Part shown: positions 26,893 to 35,992 of the stretch, one piece after another
How the letters are laid out: each line of letters starts with the position of its first letter
How positions within the stretch are numbered: position 1 is the first letter of the stretch
Assembly: GCA_035549015.1 (NCBI GenBank)
Contig: DASZRW010000045.1
Location: 19,898-83,897, forward strand
Source: JAFDZV01 sp035549015
Lineage (GTDB): Bacteria > Bacteroidota > Ignavibacteria > OLB7
Reading direction: 5' to 3'
Length of the DNA stretch: 64,000 nt
The notes under the pieces: model-generated
Database searches by the model: none
What the model saw: the letters and a program-made list of their open reading frames with translations, nothing else
Told to the model about the DNA's origin: nothing
Translations under genes and position numbers: made by a program

Positions 26893-29781
26893 CTACGGAT
26901 TCCGATGCAGCACCTTTCCGTGCGCTACCGCCCCATTGCCGGAGACTTCGTACAGATAGGTTCCCGGAGCAAGCGCGCCTGTTTGAACGGCCAGTGAATG
27001 TGCCCCGGCCGCGAGAGCCTTCCAGCGCTGTGTCAGCACCGGGCGTCCGAGCAGATCGTAGAGGGTGATGGAAACATCCCCTCCCGTTCGCATTGCCGTC
27101 TGGAACGTCAGCAGGCCGGCGAACGGATTCGGCATCGTGGATGCCGTGATCTCGCGGTCGGGCTCCAGACCCGGGAGCGCAACGCCGCTGGCATGGAAGA
27201 GCGTTGCAGCATGGTCCGCGGCTGCGCGCAGACTGTCGAACGTGGGAGCGGCCAGAAGCGCGAACGGCACCTCCGTCCACGCCCCATTCTCGAGCGAGAA
27301 CGGTCCGCCCCCCACAACCATCGCCATGTCGTCGATCGTATTGTTCTCGTGCACGTCGCTGGCAAGCGTCCCCCACTTCCGCTCCGATGTGAAGTTGGTG
27401 TTCACGCTGTCCGTCTCGTTGTCCACCGCATAGTAGCTCATCGGCAATGTCCCGAGCAGGGTTGCCCCAACCCATGGAGTGGTGGCATTCAGTCCGGTGT
27501 TCCGTTGATAGCCCAGGCGATGCGCCGGATCGAATCCGGTCTGATCGTTGTAGCTGGTGGGGCTTACGTCCCAGTCCAGATAGAGCCCGCAGCGAAGACC
27601 GTCCAGCCGGGCTCCACTCGTGTTGGTGATGCGATAGACAACGATCACGCAGTTGGCCGATGCCGAATCGCGGTACTCGTAGGTAGTCATCGCAACATCC
27701 ACGCCAACCCTTCGCCCGGCCGGAACGTGAGCGTCGTCGAAACGGGCAAGGCCGATCTGCGCGCTGCTGTCCTGCGTCACGTGCAGGCGGTACGGATTCC
27801 TGAGTTCGAAGCCCTCCGCGGTCCCGTTGAACAGCCCGCCGATCCGCACCACGTCCGACACGTGCTCCGCATCCCTGCCGATCATCAGGCCGCCGTGGAA
27901 CAGCAGATCGCCGCTCGTGCGATAGGTGACGCCGTCGCCGCGCTGCTGGTCGACACCGTCGTGGCCGATGTTGCCTGTGCTGTTGAACGTTGCCGCGATC
28001 CGGTTGTAGTCCGTCGTGAGATACGTTGGCGCTCCGGGAAGCGTCACGTACTGAACGTTGCTCCGGTCCGAAGTGGAGATCGTGAACTTCAGAACGATGT
28101 CCGTGTTCGGCGCAACGGAGTTGGGAACCGTGAACCGGAATGGCGTTGCGGTCAGGGCACGCTGCTCGCCGGACGTCATCGGGCCCAGGTCCAGTTGCGA
28201 CGGCGCAACCGTCAGGTCCGGCACCGTCGTGCATTCCACATCGATGTGGACATTGGTGGCACCTGCAAGCAGGTTCGCGATCGTGGGTGTGAACACCACG
28301 TTCTCGCCCGGATCCAGGCCGCCGTCCGGAACGGTCTCGGAGACATCGTAGCGAAGCATCCGGGCCGACGCGATCGTGGAGGCCTCCGCCAGCGCGCGAT
28401 AGGCGTTCACCCGCCCGGTGCCCATCTTCGCCGCGGCCGATCCCATCCACGGCGTCATGTCGTCCGCCGTTGCGCGGAGCGCCTCTGCCACCTGGTCGCT
28501 CGTCATGCCGGGAAACTTCGCGTAGAGGAGTGCCGCAACGCCGCTCACCATCGGCGCCGAGAAGGAGGTGCCGTCGTCGAACCGGTACGATCCGAACGAG
28601 AGCGTATAGATGTTGGTTCCCGGAGCCGAGAGATCCACGCGGTTGCTGTAGTTGCTGAAGCTTGCCTTCACGTTCCCCTCCGTGATGGAGGCAACGGAGA
28701 TCACTCCCTTGTAGGAGGCGGGGAAGTAGTCCACCTCGCGATTGTCGTTGCCGGCTGCAGCCACCACCAGCACGTGCAGATCCTGCGTCACATGTTCGAA
28801 GAGCTCCCGCTCCGAACGCGATATGTCGGTTCCGCCCCAACTGCAGTTGATGACCTTCGCCTTCATCTTCGCGGCGTACAGAACGCCCAGCGCGCCGTTG
28901 TGGATCTGCGTTTCCGGGATGGGCCGGTCGTCCGCAACCTTCACGTTCATGATGCGTGCGCCGAATGCCACGCCTGCGATGCCCACGCCGTTGTTCCCGA
29001 TGCCGGCGGCCACTCCCGCGGTCTCGGTTCCATGCTCCTCCGACGCTGCGGAGGGGTCGTTGTCCGGATTCTCTCCGTTCGATCCGGAGAAATCGTATCC
29101 CCACCAGTCATCCACGTATCCGTTGCCGTCGTTGTCGATGCCGTCGGAACTCATGTCGCCGTTCGGCCCGGGGCCCATCTCCCCCGGGTTGATCCAGATG
29201 GACTTCTCGAGATCCTCGTGATAGCGTTCGATGCCGGTATCGGTGATGGCGATGATGATGGTGCTGTCCGCGCGCGTCAGCTCCCACGCCTGCTTGGCTC
29301 TGATGGAATCCAGGTACCACTGCAGCCCGATGCCGGGATCGTTCGGCAGGGAGAGCGGGTAGCGGGGATAATCGGGCTCCGCATACTCCACGCCCGGAAG
29401 CATCCCGAACGCGGCGGCCACATCCTCCGGCCGTTCGTTGCTCGAGTAACGAACAACCATGATGCGTTCCAGCGATGCGATGCGGCTGTCCGCCAGGGAA
29501 ATCTTGTAGCTCCCGTTCCCCAGCTCCAGCAGCTTCGGCTCGATCCATGGACGAACGTCGTACGCACCGAACCGTGCGCCCGTCTCCCCGAATGTCGCAG
29601 TGGTCACATGGCCGGCGAACGCCTCCGGTGTCACCCTCACCAGGATCCGCCCCGGCTCGCCGCGGGAGGGAAGTGCGGCGGTTCCGTTCTTCGTCCGCAG
29701 CGCCTGGGCATGTGCCGGCGCTGTCATCAGGAGTGTGAGGAGCAGGAGGGCCGATAGCGAAACGAAACAACGATTCATCAT
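26893..29781 (-). CDS. Secreted subtilisin-like serine protease (S8) with T9SS C-terminal domain
   Basis: A 962-residue exported protease. The signal peptide covers about residues 1-26 (APAHAQ). An inhibitor-like propeptide segment (30-145) precedes the S8 catalytic domain. Its triad is Asp181 (AITDTGIE), His250 (EEHGTETAGV) and Ser406 (GTSFSAP), with oxyanion Asn345 in AAAGN. Dockerin-like 'DGIDNDGNGYVDD' sits between Asp and His. A ~400-residue beta-rich region follows and the end is a T9SS type A domain. It should degrade extracellular protein. The first of two adjacent ATGs at the signal peptide was chosen; the upstream open stretch lacks any signal. It lies 64 bp downstream of its paralogue. 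Confidence 0.92.
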   Translation of the reverse strand: MMNRCFVSLSALLLLTLLMTAPAHAQALRTKNGTAALPSRGEPGRILVRVTPEAFAGHVTTATFGETGARFGAYDVRPWIEPKLLELGNGSYKISLADSRIASLERIMVVRYSSNERPEDVAAAFGMLPGVEYAEPDYPRYPLSLPNDPGIGLQWYLDSIRAKQAWELTRADSTIIIAITDTGIERYHEDLEKSIWINPGEMGPGPNGDMSSDGIDNDGNGYVDDWWGYDFSGSNGENPDNDPSAASEEHGTETAGVAAGIGNNGVGIAGVAFGARIMNVKVADDRPIPETQIHNGALGVLYAAKMKAKVINCSWGGTDISRSERELFEHVTQDLHVLVVAAAGNDNREVDYFPASYKGVISVASITEGNVKASFSNYSNRVDLSAPGTNIYTLSFGSYRFDDGTSFSAPMVSGVAALLYAKFPGMTSDQVAEALRATADDMTPWMGSAAAKMGTGRVNAYRALAEASTIASARMLRYDVSETVPDGGLDPGENVVFTPTIANLLAGATNVHIDVECTTVPDLTVAPSQLDLGPMTSGEQRALTATPFRFTVPNSVAPNTDIVLKFTISTSDRSNVQYVTLPGAPTYLTTDYNRIAATFNSTGNIGHDGVDQQRGDGVTYRTSGDLLFHGGLMIGRDAEHVSDVVRIGGLFNGTAEGFELRNPYRLHVTQDSSAQIGLARFDDAHVPAGRRVGVDVAMTTYEYRDSASANCVIVVYRITNTSGARLDGLRCGLYLDWDVSPTSYNDQTGFDPAHRLGYQRNTGLNATTPWVGATLLGTLPMSYYAVDNETDSVNTNFTSERKWGTLASDVHENNTIDDMAMVVGGGPFSLENGAWTEVPFALLAAPTFDSLRAAADHAATLFHASGVALPGLEPDREITASTMPNPFAGLLTFQTAMRTGGDVSITLYDLLGRPVLTQRWKALAAGAHSLAVQTGALAPGTYLYEVSGNGAVAHGKVLHRNP

Positions 29782-29845
29782 GAGCAATTGGGATAGAGTC
29801 TTCGCGCGGATGGCCGCCTGAGCCGTGCGCGGCACGGGGCACGCG

Positions 29846-32728
29846 CTACTCGCCGATATGCACCAGCTTCCGGGAGATAAACTGGTCGAACGCATGCATC
29901 TGCACAAGATATACTTCGCTCGGCTGGCTCCCCGGTGTAAACCGCACCACATGTGTCCCGCGGGCATAGTGATCGTTCGTGAGCTGCGCGACATGCTGGC
30001 CGAGAGTATTATAGACGTCGATCGATACATAACCGTCGCGCGGCATGGAGAAGGAAAGATCGGTATACCCGGTGAACGGGTTCGGCGTTGCCTGATCCAG
30101 CGTTAACTCCTCGGGGAGCATGATCGGGCCGCCGGGGATATAGCCCAGCGCCGCGTAGCGTGCGAGGATGGAATCGGCCGTGATCTTCAGCTCCGTCAGA
30201 TTTACTCCGGCAAGCAGTGCGAACGCAACAAGGGTGTCCGCGCCGGGTTGAAGATCGATCGGTCCGGCTCCGATAACCATGGAACAATCTCCGACGTTGG
30301 ATTCCTCACGTTGCACGCCGTTGGACATCGAATTCCACTTCTCCACCTGATAGAATCCGTTGCTCAGCGGGGGCGCTCCGTTGTCCATCGCGTTGAAGTC
30401 CATCGGCTGATTGCTCAGCAGCATCGCTCCTGCAAAGGGGAGGCGGTTGTTGAGCGTGTTGTGCGCATGCCCCATGCGATGCGAGAGGTCGGAACCGACG
30501 CGATCGAACGCGCCGTTCACGCCGATGTCCCAGTCCAGGTACAGCGCACAGTGCAGGCCGATCAGCGGCGCGCCGGAAGTGTTCCTGATTCTGTAGAACA
30601 GGAAGGTTGCATTCGCGATGGAGGGTGCGGAGTATTGAACCGTGCGCAGCCCTACATCGATGCCGATCTTCTGCGACTGGGTCAGGTGGGCGTCGTTGAA
30701 CGTTGCGGTGCCAACCATGGCGTTCTCCGGGGCGGATATCGCAACGCGATACGGCGCGACAACCTGCAGCCCCTGGCTCTGCGCGGCCTGATCGCCTGCG
30801 CGGACCACATCGGCAAGGCGGTCCGGCGAGACGCCGATCATCAATCCGCCTTCGGCAAGCAGATTCTGCGACGTGTCGATCCGGAACCCCAGCCCCTGTT
30901 CGTTTGCCGGGAAGTCGTTGAAACCGATCCGTCCGTTTCCGGTGAACGTGACCGTTGTGCGATTGAACGCAGTGGTGGCGTAGTTCGGGTTCACCATCAC
31001 ATCCACACGCAGCGTGCCGATCTCCGTGCCGTTATCCAGAGCGATCAGCCGGAGCGGGAGCTTGTAGTCCAGCGGCAGCGGCGACGGTACCTGAAGCCGG
31101 AACGAGCCCGGATGGCTGCTTCGTACATCCCCCTGTTCCATCACACCGAAACTCTCCACCGGCGTATCCACCGGTATCGTGCCGCTTGCAGCATCGAGCT
31201 CGACGCGAAGGTCCGTCACGCGGCGCAGCAGATTCTTTACGGACGCCCGTACCTCGATCCATTCGCCCGGCTCGATGATGCCATCCGGGCGTTCCTCGAT
31301 GATGGAGTCGCTCACGATGGAGGCCCATGCGGCCGCCGGGCCAACCTGGATGGCTCGCGCAAGATTCAGCCGGCCGCTTCCGAGCAGATAGCGATAGGCG
31401 GGATTGATGGAGTCGATGTTGTCCGCTGTGGCGCGAAGCACGGCGGCGATCTCCTCGGGCGTCAGGCCGGGATACTTCAGCGCCACGAGCGCGGCCGCGC
31501 CGGCCACCACCGGTGACGCCATCGACGTACCGCTTGCCGTTCGATAGGGACCATTGCCGTTGCCGAAGGCGAGCGGCGTCGTGGAGAAGATTCCGTCGCC
31601 CGGTGCCGTGAGGCCGACGTGCGTGTTGTAGTTGCTGAAGAAGGAACGCTGGTCATCCAGCACCACGGAGGAAACGGAGAGCACGCCGCGATACGATGCC
31701 GGGTAGGAGTTGATCTCCCCGCCGTTGTTTCCCGCGGCCGCGACCACCAGCGAACCCCACGACGTCACCGTATCGATCAACTCCTGCTCGGCCCTGGAGA
31801 AGCCCGGCCCGCCCCAGCTGCAGTTGATGATCCTGGCTCCCATGCGTGCCGAATAGAGAATGCCGTCGTGCCCCTTCGTGACAAGCGGATCGCCGCTCGC
31901 CTCGTCGTCGCTGATCTTCACGGACATGAGCTGCACGCCGTATGCCACTCCCGCAATGCCGGTGGTGTTGTCGCCCGTTGCACCGGCGATGCCGGCAACA
32001 TGCGTTCCATGCCAGTAGTGGGGCGTGGGATCGTTGTCCGGAGTGTAACCGTCCGTTCCGCCGAAGTCGTAGCCGGCCCAGTCGTCAACCAGGCCGTTGC
32101 CATCATCGTCCACGCCGTTCGTCCGCTTGTCGCGACCCTGACCGTCCGTGCCCGTCTCTCCCTGGTTCTGCCACAGGGCGGCCTTCAGATCCGGATGTGT
32201 CGGGTCGATGCCGGTGTCGGTGATGGCGATGATGATGGAGCTGTTGCCGCGGATCGCGTCCCACGCAGTATAGGCGCCCACCCGTTCGAGATACCACTGC
32301 TGGCTCAGGTACTGATCGTTCGGAACGTAGCTCAGCGTGCGCACGTAGGCCGGCTCCGCGTACTCGATCCCCGGCAGCAACGCCGCGGCGCGCGCAACGT
32401 CGGCCGGTGCGGCGTTGGAGCGATAATGCACCGTGAGAATCCGGCCAAGCGAGCCTCCCTGCGCCGCACTGCTCTTGTACAGACCGGAAGGCCTGGCATT
32501 GAGGAGGCCGGGGTTGAGCCACGAGCCGGCGCTTTCGATGCCGTAGCTCCCGGCGATCGGCTCCAGTGCTGCCATGGCCGCCGCCGCCGGGTCCCGGCCG
32601 GACTCGCGTACCTTTACGACGATGATATGCTGATGCGCGACCGGTTCCTGCGCACGCGCCCGGCTCGCTACGATCAGCATGGCTGCTGCGGCCAGCAGCG
32701 TGCAACGGATATCGATTGTACGCATCAT
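29846..32728 (-). CDS. Second secreted subtilisin-like serine protease (S8) with T9SS C-terminal domain
   Basis: A 960-residue paralogue of the downstream protease with the same domain order. It has a signal peptide (1 to about 27), a prodomain, and a triad of Asp171 (TDTGID), His240 (HGTHVAG) and Ser402 (GTSMASP). Oxyanion Asn is in AAAGNNGG, and the loop 'NGVDDDGNGLVDD' is also present. A long beta-rich region leads to a T9SS sorting domain ('NPFTGYTDLSFSMPRDGYVS'). The catalytic motifs are closer to textbook subtilisin than in the neighbour. The two genes form a tandem pair and probably share a promoter in the 158 bp that separate this gene from the divergent thiamine operon. Confidence 0.93.
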   Translation of the reverse strand: MMRTIDIRCTLLAAAAMLIVASRARAQEPVAHQHIIVVKVRESGRDPAAAAMAALEPIAGSYGIESAGSWLNPGLLNARPSGLYKSSAAQGGSLGRILTVHYRSNAAPADVARAAALLPGIEYAEPAYVRTLSYVPNDQYLSQQWYLERVGAYTAWDAIRGNSSIIIAITDTGIDPTHPDLKAALWQNQGETGTDGQGRDKRTNGVDDDGNGLVDDWAGYDFGGTDGYTPDNDPTPHYWHGTHVAGIAGATGDNTTGIAGVAYGVQLMSVKISDDEASGDPLVTKGHDGILYSARMGARIINCSWGGPGFSRAEQELIDTVTSWGSLVVAAAGNNGGEINSYPASYRGVLSVSSVVLDDQRSFFSNYNTHVGLTAPGDGIFSTTPLAFGNGNGPYRTASGTSMASPVVAGAAALVALKYPGLTPEEIAAVLRATADNIDSINPAYRYLLGSGRLNLARAIQVGPAAAWASIVSDSIIEERPDGIIEPGEWIEVRASVKNLLRRVTDLRVELDAASGTIPVDTPVESFGVMEQGDVRSSHPGSFRLQVPSPLPLDYKLPLRLIALDNGTEIGTLRVDVMVNPNYATTAFNRTTVTFTGNGRIGFNDFPANEQGLGFRIDTSQNLLAEGGLMIGVSPDRLADVVRAGDQAAQSQGLQVVAPYRVAISAPENAMVGTATFNDAHLTQSQKIGIDVGLRTVQYSAPSIANATFLFYRIRNTSGAPLIGLHCALYLDWDIGVNGAFDRVGSDLSHRMGHAHNTLNNRLPFAGAMLLSNQPMDFNAMDNGAPPLSNGFYQVEKWNSMSNGVQREESNVGDCSMVIGAGPIDLQPGADTLVAFALLAGVNLTELKITADSILARYAALGYIPGGPIMLPEELTLDQATPNPFTGYTDLSFSMPRDGYVSIDVYNTLGQHVAQLTNDHYARGTHVVRFTPGSQPSEVYLVQMHAFDQFISRKLVHIGE

Positions 32729-32878
32729 GATCTCGCTACGATCGGCCCGGAAGTGCCGGGAGTCGCACCCGGGCAGCAACGACGAAGATGGCGGCTTTTC
32801 CGCTCAATTGCATGGGAAAAATTTTGTGCAGCATCGCCGGGCTCCTCGTGCGATGCTTCTGCTCTGGAGTGGGGAAGC

Positions 32879-32886
32879 TATATTTG
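32879..32886 (+). promoter_or_regulatory. Bacteroidota-type -7 promoter element before TPP riboswitch
   Basis: TATATTTG matches the TAnnTTTG -7 consensus of Bacteroidota sigma-A promoters and ends exactly where the riboswitch P1 stem starts. This places the transcription start at or just inside P1. No clear -33 TTG is seen. Confidence 0.6.
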
Positions 32887-32978
32887 TCTGTCCGTTAGAG
32901 GTGCCCCGGCAGTGCCGGGGCTGAGATCATACTCTGGAACCTGATCCGGGTAATGCCGGCGGAGGAAATACGGACAGA
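32887..32978 (+). ncRNA. TPP riboswitch (THI element) controlling the thi operon
   Basis: A 9-bp P1 stem pairs 32887-32895 with 32970-32978. Between them are the family-specific segments: GAGGTGCC with a GC-rich P3 arm, GGGGCTGAGAT (pyrimidine-sensing loop), CCTGATCCGGGTAATGCCGG, and GGAGGAAA. These match the canonical TPP aptamer, which binds thiamine pyrophosphate and turns off thiamine genes. It lies 138 nt before the thiO start. A terminator stem is not evident, so translational control or a longer expression platform is possible. Confidence 0.95.
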
Positions 32979-33116
32979 TGAAGATTCAGCCATCCTCACC
33001 TGTCCCTCCATAACGGTGCCGGCACGGCATCCGGCCAGTTCCAATCGAACTATACCTCAGGCGGCGAAATGTTACGCGCCGCGTTCCCTCCGGTGGTCTG
33101 CCAATCGAACATCGAC

Positions 33117-34247
33117 ATGACCGTGGATTTCTGCGTGATAGGCGGCGGCATCGCCGGGCTTACGATCGCGCGTGCGCTTGCGCGCGGAGGAGTTCGCATT
33201 GCCCTGGTGGAACGCGGGGAGGCCGGCGCCGGCGCCGGCTTCGTTGCGGCCGGCATGCTCGCTCCGCTCGTGGAGGCACGGCTCGAGGAACGGGACGTGG
33301 TGGGCTTCGGCTACGAGGCGCTGCGATACTACCGGACGTTCATCGGCGAGCTGGAGGCGGAGACCGGCATGGGCGTTGGATACCGGGACGAAGGGACGCT
33401 GATCGTTGCCACCGATCGTGACCAGGCCGGCCTGCTGCGACATCACTTCGAGGAGCAGGAGCAGCTTGGCCTTCCGGTGCAATGGATGAGCGGTTACGAG
33501 TGCCGCGTCCATGAACCATGCCTTGCTCCGGGAATCCCGGGAGGCATCTTCTCGCCGGAGGATCGCCAGCTGGACAATCGCGCACTGCTCGCGGCGCTGC
33601 GAACCTTCTGCCTTCGGCATCCCGCTGTGAGCCTGGTGGAGCATGCCGCCGACGTTCGGATCGAAACACCCGGCGAGGTTCGTGTGGGCGAGTTGGTGAT
33701 AGAGGCGGAACGGATCGTGCTTGCAACGGGAGCACGGGGCGATCTGCTCGGGCGCTGGGCTCCGCGGCTGGCCCGCGCAATCCGTCCGGTGAAGGGGCAG
33801 ATCCTGCGACTCGATGGCTCCGCAATGCCGCTTCTCTCCCATGTGGTCCGTACGCCGGAAGTCTATCTCGTTCCCAAGGCCAACGGGACATTGGTTGTCG
33901 GAGCGAGCAGTGAAGATCGTGGCTTCGATGAGTCCATCACCGCCGGTGCGCTCTACGAGTTGCTCCGTGCGGCATGGGAATGTCTTCCCGGCATCTACGA
34001 GCTTCCGGTGCTGGAGACGCGCGCCGGCTTCCGTCCCGCAACCCCCGATCATGCGCCGATGCTCGGTGAGACGGGGCCGCACCGGCTTCTCCTCGCGATG
34101 GGATACTATCGCCATGGCATTCTCTTCTCGCCCTATGCTGCATCGCTTCTGGCCGCCTGGATGTTGGGAGGGGAGCGGTCCAGGTGGCTGGATACATTTT
34201 CTCCGGAACGATTCCATGAAACTCATGCTGAACGGTCGCTCACTTGA
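33117..34247 (+). CDS. thiO: Glycine oxidase ThiO
   Basis: A 376-residue FAD-dependent oxidase that converts glycine to dehydroglycine for the thiamine thiazole ring in aerobes. A Rossmann motif GGGIAG lies at residues 9-14 of a D-amino-acid-oxidase-type fold. 'GAGAGFVAAGMLAP', 'RPVKGQILRL' and a C-terminal 'FRPATPDHAPMLGETG' with 'AMGYYRHGI' are typical of ThiO. The ATG at 33117 places the FAD motif right at the N-terminus, as in the family; an ATG 48 bases earlier would add 16 residues. It is the first gene of the riboswitch-controlled operon, and its end overlaps thiS by 32 bases. Confidence 0.93.
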   Translation: MTVDFCVIGGGIAGLTIARALARGGVRIALVERGEAGAGAGFVAAGMLAPLVEARLEERDVVGFGYEALRYYRTFIGELEAETGMGVGYRDEGTLIVATDRDQAGLLRHHFEEQEQLGLPVQWMSGYECRVHEPCLAPGIPGGIFSPEDRQLDNRALLAALRTFCLRHPAVSLVEHAADVRIETPGEVRVGELVIEAERIVLATGARGDLLGRWAPRLARAIRPVKGQILRLDGSAMPLLSHVVRTPEVYLVPKANGTLVVGASSEDRGFDESITAGALYELLRAAWECLPGIYELPVLETRAGFRPATPDHAPMLGETGPHRLLLAMGYYRHGILFSPYAASLLAAWMLGGERSRWLDTFSPERFHETHAERSLT

Positions 34248-34419
34248 AAGCGAATGCGAAACGCTGCTGGCTCTGCTGCACGAGCAGGGGATCGATACGG
34301 ACCAGCGGGGAATTGCCGTGGCGATCGACAACCAGGTGATTACCCGCCAGCACTGGGAGAGCCGGGCTCTGGCCGAGGGGGAGGTGATCGAAGTGATCAC
34401 GGCGATGCAGGGCGGATAG
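34216..34419 (+). CDS. thiS: Sulfur carrier protein ThiS
   Basis: A 67-residue ubiquitin-like protein ending in the required Gly-Gly (TAMQGG). It carries sulfur as a thiocarboxylate for thiazole formation by ThiG. The start 'MKLMLNGRSLE' and the core 'AVAIDNQVITRQHWESRAL' are typical. The start codon lies inside the 3' end of thiO in another frame (32-base overlap), so translation is probably coupled. The ThiF enzyme that activates it is not in the window. Confidence 0.93.
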   Translation: MKLMLNGRSLESECETLLALLHEQGIDTDQRGIAVAIDNQVITRQHWESRALAEGEVIEVITAMQGG

Positions 34420-34515
34420 CCGGCCGGAGGGCCGGGCCGGCGCGAATGCGCTTCACGGCCTTCGACTCCCTGCGCGTACTCACGATGTTCGCACATTCTT
34501 TACGATCTCTGGCAC

Positions 34516-35346
34516 ATGTCTGAACCGATACATATCTCCGAACGCGACGCTGCGGAGTTCGCGGACGATCCGCTGCGCCTGGCCGGCCGCGTGTACGGCT
34601 CCCGGCTGCTGCTTGGAACCAGCCGCTATCCGAATCCGCAGACGATGATCGAATCGCTGGAGGCAGGAGGGGCGCGCATCGTCACCGTCTCCATCCGCCG
34701 TCTGAACATTGCCGATCGCGGGGCGGGGAGCGTGCTGGATTACATCGATCGCTCGCGCTACGAACTCCTGCCGAACACCGCCGGATGCTTCACGGCGAAG
34801 GAGGCCGTGCTGACGGCACAGCTGGCGCGGGAGGCGCTTGGCACCGACCTGGTGAAGGTGGAGGTGATCGGCGATGAGGATACGCTGCTTCCGGATGTGG
34901 AGCAGCTGTTGAAGGCATGCAATGAGCTCGTGCGGATGGGGTTTGCCGTGCTTCCGTACTGCAACGACGATCTGATCACCTGCCTGAAGCTGCAGGATAT
35001 GGGCTGCGCCGCCGTGATGCCGCTCGCATCGCCGATCGGGTCCGGAATGGGGATACGCAATCCGTACAACCTCGAGATCGTCCGCGAGCGAATCACGATT
35101 CCGATGATCATCGACGCCGGCATCGGAACGGCCTCCGATGCCGCCCGTGCCATGGAGCTCGGCGCGGACGGTGTGCTGTTGAACACGGCAGTGGCCGGCG
35201 CGCATCATCCGGTGGAGATGGCTCGTGCCATGCGGCTGGCCATCGAGGGGGGGCGCCTTGCCTATCGTGCGGGGCGCATTCCAACCCGTCTCTACGCCAC
35301 CGCCTCCTCCCCAACGGAGGGAATGATCGGGACGGCCGGCGCATGA
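34516..35346 (+). CDS. thiG: Thiazole synthase ThiG
   Basis: A 276-residue TIM-barrel enzyme that joins 1-deoxy-D-xylulose 5-phosphate, dehydroglycine and ThiS sulfur into the thiazole phosphate. The Schiff-base lysine is Lys114 in 'LVKVEVIGD'. Other family motifs are 'LLPNTAGC', 'LASPIGSGMGI' and 'IIDAGIGTASDAARAMELGADGVLLN'. It follows thiS by 96 bp and overlaps the next gene by four bases (ATGA). Confidence 0.96.
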   Translation: MSEPIHISERDAAEFADDPLRLAGRVYGSRLLLGTSRYPNPQTMIESLEAGGARIVTVSIRRLNIADRGAGSVLDYIDRSRYELLPNTAGCFTAKEAVLTAQLAREALGTDLVKVEVIGDEDTLLPDVEQLLKACNELVRMGFAVLPYCNDDLITCLKLQDMGCAAVMPLASPIGSGMGIRNPYNLEIVRERITIPMIIDAGIGTASDAARAMELGADGVLLNTAVAGAHHPVEMARAMRLAIEGGRLAYRAGRIPTRLYATASSPTEGMIGTAGA

Positions 35347-35945
35347 TTCCCTTTCGCCTGCTTGCAGTGGTTGGCGATGTACCGGCCGCGGAATACGTGA
35401 TGGCATATGCGCGGGAGAATGCCCGGACGGCCTTCGGGCTCATGCTGCGCGATCCCGCGCACGATACGGTGAACACGGAGAAGCTTGCGCGTGCCGTTGT
35501 TGCAATGCCGTTCCCGCCGAACCTCTGCGTGATCACCAACGGCTGTTCCGTGGAAGGGGTTGGCCGTGTGCATCTGCAGGCATCGCAGGCGTTGCAGAGG
35601 CCGGCCGCGGTCCGGCTCACGGCATCGAAGCCGTTCGGCGTCTCCGTCCATTCGATGGAGGAGTCCGCCCATGCGGTCGAACTCGGCGCCGAATACGTTC
35701 TGTATGGGCCGGTCTTTCCCACGCGATCGAAGCCCGGCCATTCCGGGCACGGTGTCGAGGCGCTTGGCGAGCTCTGCCGCAGCACCTCCGTTCCGGTGTT
35801 CGCGCTCGGGGGGATCACCGAACTCAATGCCGCGATCTGTCTCGATGCAGGTGCGCATGGGATTGCGGCGATCTCGCTCTTCGCTCCTGCCGCGCGTCCG
35901 GCTCTGGATCGAATCATCACGTTGCTGCGGGATAGTTCGAATTGA
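35343..35945 (+). CDS. TenI-like thiazole tautomerase / ThiE paralogue
   Basis: A 200-residue TIM-barrel protein of the ThiE/TenI family. It has 'GPVFPTRSKPGHSGHGVEAL' and 'VFALGGITELNAA' near the C-terminus. It lacks the 'QYRxK', 'NDR' and 'DGVHLGQ' substrate motifs of true thiamine-phosphate synthase, which are all present in the thiE gene at 37.3 kb. TenI aromatises the thiazole tautomer made by ThiG, so its place directly after thiG fits. The start ATG overlaps the thiG stop by four bases. Confidence 0.82.
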   Translation: MIPFRLLAVVGDVPAAEYVMAYARENARTAFGLMLRDPAHDTVNTEKLARAVVAMPFPPNLCVITNGCSVEGVGRVHLQASQALQRPAAVRLTASKPFGVSVHSMEESAHAVELGAEYVLYGPVFPTRSKPGHSGHGVEALGELCRSTSVPVFALGGITELNAAICLDAGAHGIAAISLFAPAARPALDRIITLLRDSSN

Positions 35946-35992
35946 AGAACGGCCGGAGTGTTCCCCTCGGACTCAATGTGTGAAGTGAACTC

